Assembly: GCA_004193285.1 (NCBI GenBank) | Contig: SECP01000037.1 | Coordinates: 29,746-93,745, forward strand | Source: Myxococcales bacterium | GTDB taxonomy: Bacteria; Myxococcota_A; Polyangia; Polyangiales; Polyangiaceae | DNA length: 64,000 nt | Direction: 5' to 3' | Shown here: positions 58,663 to 64,000 of the stretch, piece by piece | Layout: every line of letters starts with the position of its first letter | How positions within the stretch are numbered: position 1 is the first letter of the stretch | Notes under the pieces: model-generated | Seen by the model: only the letters and a program-made list of their open reading frames with translations | Told to the model about the DNA's origin: nothing | The model's database searches: none | Position numbers and translations under genes: made by a program

Positions 58663-59888
58663 ATCGCGGCGCGCTCCAGCCGAGCTTCCGCGGCCACCAC
58701 TGCCTCGCGCAGCGCGGGATCTACCGGCGCGGTCGTGGCCACGACGTCTTCCGCGGAGGCGCCGGCAGAGATGGCGTTCCGCGCCTCGGCGGAGCCGCAC
58801 AGCAGGTCGAACGCCGGAATCGTTGCTTCGAATTCGTACGGCGTGGTCCGAAACTGGAAGGCTTCCGGATTCTGGGCGCGCGCCAGGGTGATGAGAGTCA
58901 GGTACGTGGCAACGGGGCGGAACAGGGCGGGGTTCGTCACGTGCAGCATCACGCCGCTGCAGCGCTGGCCGGCGTGCTTCTCGAAGCTGGGCTTGAACGC
59001 GACCGGCCGCACCAAGACGCCCGGTGTGCCGGCCTCGCTCAGCGATTGGGCGAGCGCCGCGCCATCCAAGAACGGTGCGCCAACGAGCTGAAATGGCGCG
59101 GTCGTGCCGCGTCCTTCCGACAGATTGGTGCCCTCGAGCAGGCAGCCGCCCGGATACACGAGCGCGGTCTCCAGCGTCGGCATGTTCGGCGAAGGCATGA
59201 TGAAAGGTCGGCCCCATGCCTCCGCCGTGCGGTGGCGCTCCCAACCGAGCACTCGCGCTACGGACAACGCGCCATCGGGACCGAGGGCGTGGCCGTCACG
59301 CTCGAAGAGCTGAGCGAGGATCTCGCCGACGGTGAGGCTATGTCGGATCGGAAGCGGCTCCAGGCCGACGAAGGACGTGAAGCCTTCGCGCTGAGGGGCG
59401 CCCTCGATCGCGCTCGGATCACCGGAGATGGGGTTCGGCCGATCCAGCACGACGGTGTGAATGCCTTTGGCCGCCGCGGCGCGCGCTGCGAGCAGCGCTG
59501 TCCACACGTACGTGTAGTAGCGGCTGCCGACGTCGGCCAAATCGATCACGAGGAGCTGCACGCCCTCGAGCTCGTCGGCGGTCGGCGACAAGCGCTCTTT
59601 GTTGTCGCCGTACAGGCTGATGACGCGCGGACCCGGCGTCGCGTCCTCCGCGCTCGGACCTGCCGCATCCTTCACCGGCTCTTCTGCTTGTGCGTCGGCG
59701 TCCAGCCCGTGCTCGGGAGTGAAGATGACCTGGGGGGCGGCGCCCAGCTCTTCCAGCACCGTGAGCAAGTGGCGGCCCCGGCGGTCGATGGCGGCCGCGT
59801 GCGTGAGTACGGCGAGCCGCTCCCCTCGGAGGCGGCGACGAAGGTTTCCGATCTGGGCGCTGTAAAGCTGGTCGAGGCCGGCGAGCAT
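58659..59888 (-). CDS. DUF1343 protein, NamZ-like exo-beta-N-acetylmuramidase
   Basis: The 409-residue protein matches DUF1343, the family of NamZ, which removes terminal MurNAc from peptidoglycan fragments. It carries IFTPEHGLDA (catalytic Glu region), IDLADVGSRYYTYVWT (Tyr-rich active-site loop), VLDRPNPISGD, PSPNMPTLETALVYPGGCLLEGTNLSEGRGTTAPFQLVGAPF, and a C-terminal domain. Unlike secreted NamZ, no signal peptide is evident, so it may act in the cytoplasm on recovered muropeptides. Its stop overlaps the end of pepP. It diverges from the NtrC-type gene across a 103-base gap with no recognised promoter. Confidence 0.88.
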   Translation of the reverse strand: MLAGLDQLYSAQIGNLRRRLRGERLAVLTHAAAIDRRGRHLLTVLEELGAAPQVIFTPEHGLDADAQAEEPVKDAAGPSAEDATPGPRVISLYGDNKERLSPTADELEGVQLLVIDLADVGSRYYTYVWTALLAARAAAAKGIHTVVLDRPNPISGDPSAIEGAPQREGFTSFVGLEPLPIRHSLTVGEILAQLFERDGHALGPDGALSVARVLGWERHRTAEAWGRPFIMPSPNMPTLETALVYPGGCLLEGTNLSEGRGTTAPFQLVGAPFLDGAALAQSLSEAGTPGVLVRPVAFKPSFEKHAGQRCSGVMLHVTNPALFRPVATYLTLITLARAQNPEAFQFRTTPYEFEATIPAFDLLCGSAEARNAISAGASAEDVVATTAPVDPALREAVVAAEARLERAAI

Positions 59889-59991
59889 GGGCAGCGTGTA
59901 TATCCCGATCCAGCCTGCCGCGATCCCTGGATCTTCGAGAGCTTAGAACTCGTTTGCGGACTCTGCGGTGCTGGTCTAAACTTTTTGCATA

Positions 59992-61356
59992 GTGCGCCGA
60001 GTATTGGTCGTCGATGATGAGGAAAACCTGCGGGTCGTGCTGCGCACGCTCCTGCGGCGGCATGGCTACGAAGTGGAAACGGCCGCCAGCGGCGAGGAGG
60101 CCCTCACCATGGTGGAGTCATTCGGCCCGGACGTCGTGCTCACGGACGTGCGCATGCCGAAAATGGGCGGGCTAGATCTGCTTTCCACGCTGAAGGCCAA
60201 GGGCAACGACGCGACCGTGATCGTGATGAGCGCCTACGGCAACATGGACCTCGCGATCGACGCGATGAAGGCGGGCGCCTACGACTACGTCCAAAAGCCA
60301 TTCAAGCCGGACGAGGTGGTGCTGGCGCTGCGCAAGGCGGAGGAGCGCGAGCTGCTCCGACGTGAGAACCGCGCGCTGCGCGACGAGATCCGCAAGGAGC
60401 ACCGCTTCGAGGACATCCTCGCCAAGAGCGCTCGCATGCAGGAGATCTTCCGCACCATCACGAAGATCGCCGAGTACAAGACGACCGTGCTCGTCACCGG
60501 CGAGAGCGGCGTCGGCAAGGAGCTCGTGGCGCGCGCGATCCATCGCCGCAGCACGCGGCGTGGCGGCCCGTTCGTGGCCGTCAACTGCGGCGCGATTCCG
60601 GAGAACCTGCTGGAGAGCGAGCTGTTCGGCCACAAAAAGGGCGCCTTCACCGACGCCGTGAACGACCGGCGCGGCCTCTTCGAGGAAGCCACCAACGGCA
60701 CGCTGTTCCTCGACGAAATCGGGGAATTGCCGCTCGGTTTGCAGGTCAAGCTGCTCCGGGTGCTGGAGGACGAGAAGATCCGCCGCCTCGGCGAGGCCCG
60801 CGATCTACAGGTGGACGTGCGCATCATCACCGCCACCCACCGGGATCTGCACAACGAGACCAAGGCTGGCCGCTTCCGCGAAGATTTGTTCTATCGCCTC
60901 AACGTGCTGCCGATCCACTGCCCGCCGCTCCGGGAACGGCGTGACGACATCCCGCTACTCATCGACCACTTCCTCGCCAAGAACAACACGCGCTTGGGCA
61001 CGTCCATCCGTGGGCTCGACACGGAGACGCGCCGCCTCCTGTACGAGTACGCTTGGCCTGGCAACGTCCGCGAGCTGGAGAACACGATCGAGCGGGCCAT
61101 GGTGCTCTCCGAGGGCGAGCAAATCATCGCCGCCGACTTGCCGGAGCGGATTCGCGAAGCACGCGACCCAGTCCAAGTGCAGCTTGCGAGCGGCGAGCTC
61201 TCGGTCAAAAAGACCACCCGCATCATCGAAGAGATCCTCATCCGACGCGCCCTGCAGAAAACCAAGGGCAACCGCACCCGCGCGGCCGAGGTCCTCGAAA
61301 TCAGCCACCGCGCGCTGCTCTACAAGATCAAGGACTACCAGATCACCGATCTGTGA
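59992..61356 (+). CDS. NtrC-family sigma-54-dependent response regulator
   Basis: The 454-residue protein has a receiver domain (VLVVDDEENLRVV, DVVLTDVRMPKMGG with the phospho-acceptor Asp, VMSAYGN, KPFKP), a sigma-54 AAA+ domain (GESGVGKE Walker A; FLFDEIGE-like LFLDEIGE Walker B; ESELFGHKKGAFTDA), an arginine-finger-containing REDLFYRLNVLP and LYEYAWPGNVRELENTIERAMVL region, and a C-terminal Fis-type HTH (NRTRAAEVLEISHRALLYKIKDY). The GAFTGA loop reads GAFTDA, a common functional variant. Start GTG 59992. Its kinase is not adjacent. Confidence 0.93.
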   Translation: MRRVLVVDDEENLRVVLRTLLRRHGYEVETAASGEEALTMVESFGPDVVLTDVRMPKMGGLDLLSTLKAKGNDATVIVMSAYGNMDLAIDAMKAGAYDYVQKPFKPDEVVLALRKAEERELLRRENRALRDEIRKEHRFEDILAKSARMQEIFRTITKIAEYKTTVLVTGESGVGKELVARAIHRRSTRRGGPFVAVNCGAIPENLLESELFGHKKGAFTDAVNDRRGLFEEATNGTLFLDEIGELPLGLQVKLLRVLEDEKIRRLGEARDLQVDVRIITATHRDLHNETKAGRFREDLFYRLNVLPIHCPPLRERRDDIPLLIDHFLAKNNTRLGTSIRGLDTETRRLLYEYAWPGNVRELENTIERAMVLSEGEQIIAADLPERIREARDPVQVQLASGELSVKKTTRIIEEILIRRALQKTKGNRTRAAEVLEISHRALLYKIKDYQITDL

Positions 61357-61624
61357 GTGGGCTGGGGTCGAGCCAGCGCCTGAAGCGCGAGCGGGGCCGG
61401 GCGGAAACGCTCCGTCCCCGCCGGCAGCCCGCCGCCGAGCGAAGAGGTGTGAACAATCAGGAGCAGGGGCTCGGGCAGGGCGGCCTCGCGGAGCGTGGGG
61501 CAGACCAGCGGGGCTGCCCGTAACCAGGCCTACAGCCCCTGGCGCTGCGAGAGCGCCGGAAAATGGGTGCGAATTACCGTATGGCTGTTGTTTCGGGATC
61601 GGCCGCTCGATTAGGATGCAGGCC
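61357..61624. other. intergenic region without evident gene
   Basis: About 270 bases between the regulator and the lipoprotein gene. I see one GGCGCT-GCGAG-AGCGCC hairpin at 61541-61557 without a T-tract and no promoter or ORF I would support. Confidence 0.4.
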
Positions 61625-62161
61625 ATGCAGCGCGTAGCTTTGAGCGTCCTGGTCCTCGGTCTGTTGTCGGCGTGTGGTCCCAGCATGGAGGCGGATCACG
61701 TCAAAACGCCGGATGAGCTCATCGCCGAGCAGGAGCAGGCCGGCGCGGAGCAAATGCAAAAGCAGCGCAACAGCGGCGACTACGACTCGACGTCGGCAGG
61801 AGAGACGGACGAAGACAAGCGCCGCGGTTGGGACGCGAAGCAGGGCGAGCTGGAGATGAGCCGCGCGGCCAACTCTGCCGAGAGCTGCCCCGAGTCGGTC
61901 ACGGAGAAATCGCCGAAGGGCAAGGCGACGGTTGCGGTCACGTTCGGCAACGATGGGCACGTAAAGTCAGCCACCATCACCGACCCGTACGGTGAGGACA
62001 CCGCGGTCGGCAAATGTGTGCTGCGCGCCATCAAGGCGGTCATCGTGCCCGCGTACCAAGGGGCGGAGCAGACCGTAAACTGGGAGATCGATCTGACCGG
62101 CGCCAAGAAATCCGCTCCGGTAGGCGGCTTCCAGACGGAAGAAGACGCGAAGAAGAAGTAA
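61625..62161 (+). CDS. lipoprotein with TonB C-terminal-like (AgmX-like) domain
   Basis: About 178 residues from ATG 61625, with lipobox LLSAC (Cys17). A polar helix (ADHVKTPDELIAEQEQAGAEQMQKQRNSG) is followed by a C-terminal beta-alpha-beta region (KGKATVAVTFGNDGHVKSATITDPYGEDTAVGKCVLRAIKAVIVPAYQG) that matches TonB-C domains, as also seen in AgmX/PglI-type proteins of myxobacteria. It may connect envelope machines with outer-membrane partners. ATG 61616, three codons earlier, is possible; the chosen ATG has AGGA 8 bases upstream. No TonB box partner is visible nearby. Confidence 0.72.
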   Translation: MQRVALSVLVLGLLSACGPSMEADHVKTPDELIAEQEQAGAEQMQKQRNSGDYDSTSAGETDEDKRRGWDAKQGELEMSRAANSAESCPESVTEKSPKGKATVAVTFGNDGHVKSATITDPYGEDTAVGKCVLRAIKAVIVPAYQGAEQTVNWEIDLTGAKKSAPVGGFQTEEDAKKK

Positions 62162-62172
62162 AGCGGGATCTT

Positions 62173-62418
62173 TTGCTTGGCGCGCCGGCTGCCCCATGGA
62201 ACAACCGCTGCGCCTTGCCCGAAAACGAGCAGATTTTCGACCCCGCGCTCCGCGCCGCCAATCAGGCCCTCTCGGGTCGCAAGCGTCGTGAAGTGAGCCG
62301 CATCGCCTCCATCGAGCTCCGCTTCACGGACGCCCGGAGCGGAGCTTGGGAGGCGCTGGCCATGGTGTCGGTCGCGGTCGCGACCGTGCTCTGCGTCATC
62401 GGCGTCTGGTTTCTGTAG
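62173..62418 (+). CDS. possible small tail-anchored membrane protein
   Basis: A TTG-started reading of 81 residues, ending in a hydrophobic helix (AWEALAMVSVAVATVLCVIGVWFL), so it could be tail-anchored. The central part (IFDPALRAANQALSGRKRREVSRIASIEL) is a charged amphipathic helix. It lies 12 bases after the TonB-C-like lipoprotein gene with a weak GCGGGA site. Homology is unknown and the same region is open on the other strand, so it may be spurious. Confidence 0.35.
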   Translation: MLGAPAAPWNNRCALPENEQIFDPALRAANQALSGRKRREVSRIASIELRFTDARSGAWEALAMVSVAVATVLCVIGVWFL

Positions 62419-62484
62419 AGGCTCGCAGCGGCGCGCCGGGGGCACGCCGGCGGCGTCGCACCGTGATGAAGACGCAGTCGCTGA

Positions 62485-64000
62485 TCAGCGAAAACGCGCT
62501 TTGCCCTTATTTTCCCACCACTCGCGGTAGCGGTTCTGCGCCTTCTGGCGCTCTGCGACGGGCAGGTCGTCGTAGTAGCCGAAGTACTCTTTCGTCGTGG
62601 ACTTGAGCTCGTCGCCGGCGGCGCGCCGGATCTCCTGAGACTCGTGCGAGAGGGCGTCGATCAGCCACTCGATGCGGTGCCGGCTGGAGCTTTGCCGCCA
62701 CCATTCCTCCCACGCCGCCGCCGACAAGCCGTAGTCCTGCCGAGCGAGCACCACGAGGGCCCAGTGGGCCGAGCGCACGATGTCCGCCGAGCGGTCTTCC
62801 AGCAGGCGCAGCACGGTGGGCACTGCTCGGCCATCGCGTAGGTCCGCGATGGCTTCGATCAGAGCGTGGCGCTGCTCCTCGGGGCGAGCGGGCTCGAGCA
62901 GGAGCTCCGCGAGGCCCGTCTGCAACATGGCGCGCGCCTCGGGGCTCACCTGCATGAGCCTGCCGGCGGCGAGCGCAGCGCGCCGCACCTCCTGCTCTTC
63001 GTCCACGAAGCGGCGCACGACCGCGCGCGCGGCTTCTTCGCTCGGCATCTCGCCGAGCAAGCGCGTCGCCCACGCGCGCACGTTCGGATCGGCGTCTGCG
63101 CTGCGTACGGCCAGCACCGAGGCCGCCTTCGGGCCGATGCGGGCCAAGGTACGCAGCACCGGACCGCACTCGGATGCCTTGGAGGGAGCGCTGCCTACGC
63201 CGCGCCGAAGCTCCGCCGTGATTGGCCCCGGGAAGGAGGCGGCCAGCACCGCCACCGCGGGCTCACCGAGCTGCACCAGCTTGTCCCCCGCCGAGCTGCT
63301 CCCAGCGAGCAGCTGCGCGAGCAGGGCCTGGCAGTCGTTGGCCAGGTCCACGATGACCGTCGGCAGCTTGAGCTCTGCCGAGCTCAAGCCGATGGGCAGA
63401 GGCCGCGCGCTGTGCGCGAGCGAGCGCGAGGCGGGCGCGAGCGGGACGCCATGGCTGTCCGGCGGCAGGTCCAGCTCGTCCTCGAGCGCGCCGCTGCCGA
63501 TCGAGATCTCCGGACCTTCCGGCGACTCCACTGCGGGCGCGAGCGGGGTCGCCGCGGCGTGCACACCGGGCGGATCCGACGGGCGTTCGGGCACCAGCTC
63601 CAGCTTGCGGGGGCCCGGAGGGCTCAGTCCCGGCTCGGTGCCACGCTCTTTCTTCTGAAAGCCCTCCCAGCCTTCCTCGGTGGGCTCCACCGTCTCCAGG
63701 GGAGGGTGCGAGATGGTGACGGTGGGCTGCGGCGGCGGCGCGACGGACCCTCCCGCGGGCGTCTTTCGCGAGAGCTCTCCGATCGAGATGACCGGTCGCA
63801 TCAAGCTCCCAGGGCGCGAGAACGGCGGCCTGTCGCTCGGCGGAGGCAAGCTGTCCAAGGTGAGCGACGTTTCGTGCGGCGCGAGCGTGCTCGGCGTGAC
63901 CGCGACCGGCGCGGGCGTCGGGAGCGGCGGCGTCGAGACGACCGGCGGCGGTGCCGAGATCGCGCTCGGCGGTGGCGAGGTGATCGCAGGAGGGCCGGCG
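62485..64000 (-). CDS. HEAT-repeat protein with Pro-rich N-terminus (5' end beyond window)
   Basis: The reading frame is open from 62485 to the right edge without a stop, so the start is outside the window and at least 505 residues are seen. The N-terminal part visible here is Pro/Ala/Thr/Ser-rich (about 190 residues) with low complexity. From about residue 210 on come helical HEAT/armadillo-like repeats (ADPNVRAWATRLLGEMPSEEAARAVVRRFVD, EQEVRRAALAAGRLMQ, HALIEAIADLRDGRAVPTVLRLLEDRSADIVRSAHWALVVLAR), and a charged C-terminus (FGYYDDLPVAERQKAQNRYREWWE). A scaffold or adaptor role is likely. A TTG at 63858 is an unlikely start because the frame stays open upstream. Confidence 0.78.
   Translation of the reverse strand, partial: AGPPAITSPPPSAISAPPPVVSTPPLPTPAPVAVTPSTLAPHETSLTLDSLPPPSDRPPFSRPGSLMRPVISIGELSRKTPAGGSVAPPPQPTVTISHPPLETVEPTEEGWEGFQKKERGTEPGLSPPGPRKLELVPERPSDPPGVHAAATPLAPAVESPEGPEISIGSGALEDELDLPPDSHGVPLAPASRSLAHSARPLPIGLSSAELKLPTVIVDLANDCQALLAQLLAGSSSAGDKLVQLGEPAVAVLAASFPGPITAELRRGVGSAPSKASECGPVLRTLARIGPKAASVLAVRSADADPNVRAWATRLLGEMPSEEAARAVVRRFVDEEQEVRRAALAAGRLMQVSPEARAMLQTGLAELLLEPARPEEQRHALIEAIADLRDGRAVPTVLRLLEDRSADIVRSAHWALVVLARQDYGLSAAAWEEWWRQSSSRHRIEWLIDALSHESQEIRRAAGDELKSTTKEYFGYYDDLPVAERQKAQNRYREWWENKGKARFR

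Noticed and set aside
59968..59991. Possible sigma-54 promoter ahead of the NtrC-type gene
   Set aside because: GG and GC elements are present but spaced 12 bases apart instead of 10, so it does not fit the -24/-12 pattern.
60592..60680. Loss of the GAFTGA motif in the sigma-54 activator
   Set aside because: The sequence is GAFTDA, a frequent active variant, so this is not evidence of inactivity.

Overview
The window is 64 kb of dense, high-GC, gene-rich chromosome. The gene content points to a myxobacterium-like member of Myxococcota, probably near Polyangiales or Sorangium. The signs are many outer-membrane lipoproteins and TPR proteins, a myxobacterial-type beta-barrel protein, an OmpA protein with thrombospondin type 3 repeats, eukaryotic-type Ser/Thr kinase, FHA-GAF-cyclase and NtrC regulators, and homologues of the Glt/Nfs gliding and spore-coat machinery. 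I saw no rRNA, tRNA, CRISPR array, phage or insertion sequence. The species assignment is inference only.

Left part (1-15.8 kb): envelope proteins dominate. There is a Tat-exported solute-binding protein with a secreted partner, then a cluster holding a beta-barrel protein, a small lipoprotein, gpmA, a secreted coiled-coil protein and a GltC-like TPR protein. After these come a DUF1877 protein, an AlkZ-like winged-helix protein, two CXXCH lipoproteins and an ECF-type sigma factor paired with a membrane-anchored TPR protein. From 15.9 to 23 kb lies one long operon: a giant periplasmic TPR protein (GltD-like), a TPR lipoprotein (GltE-like), then a VKOR-thioredoxin fusion, an OmpA-like membrane protein and a TlpA-like thioredoxin lipoprotein. 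The operon therefore joins envelope scaffold genes to periplasmic thiol redox genes.

Middle part (23-45.7 kb): a LacI regulator with a palindrome in front of it, an RlmI-like methyltransferase, an orphan MshEN protein, a Ser/Thr kinase with two zinc ribbons and an ATPase module, a second sigma factor, and accC divergent from an xseA-aroE-debranching enzyme-histidine kinase operon with start/stop overlaps. Next are OmpA and Cys-rich lipoprotein genes, then the minus-strand operon accA-pgk-tpiA-secG-glycosyltransferase. The pgk product keeps the fold motifs but has lost nearly all catalytic residues.

Right part (45.7-64 kb): an FHA-GAF-adenylate cyclase, glpK with a terminator-like hairpin in its leader, UPF0158, a SurA-like protein, a CDF metal transporter, a folP-cdaA-cdaR operon for c-di-AMP synthesis, and a three-gene bufferin-type RiPP operon. 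That operon encodes a Cys-rich lipoprotein-like precursor, a DUF692/MNIO enzyme and a DUF2063 partner, with an intrinsic terminator between precursor and enzyme. The window ends with an M24 aminopeptidase, a NamZ-like muramidase, an NtrC-type regulator, a TonB-C-like lipoprotein and a HEAT-repeat protein running off the right edge.

The strongest candidates for something new are the bufferin-like operon with its unusual precursor and the pseudoenzyme-like phosphoglycerate kinase.
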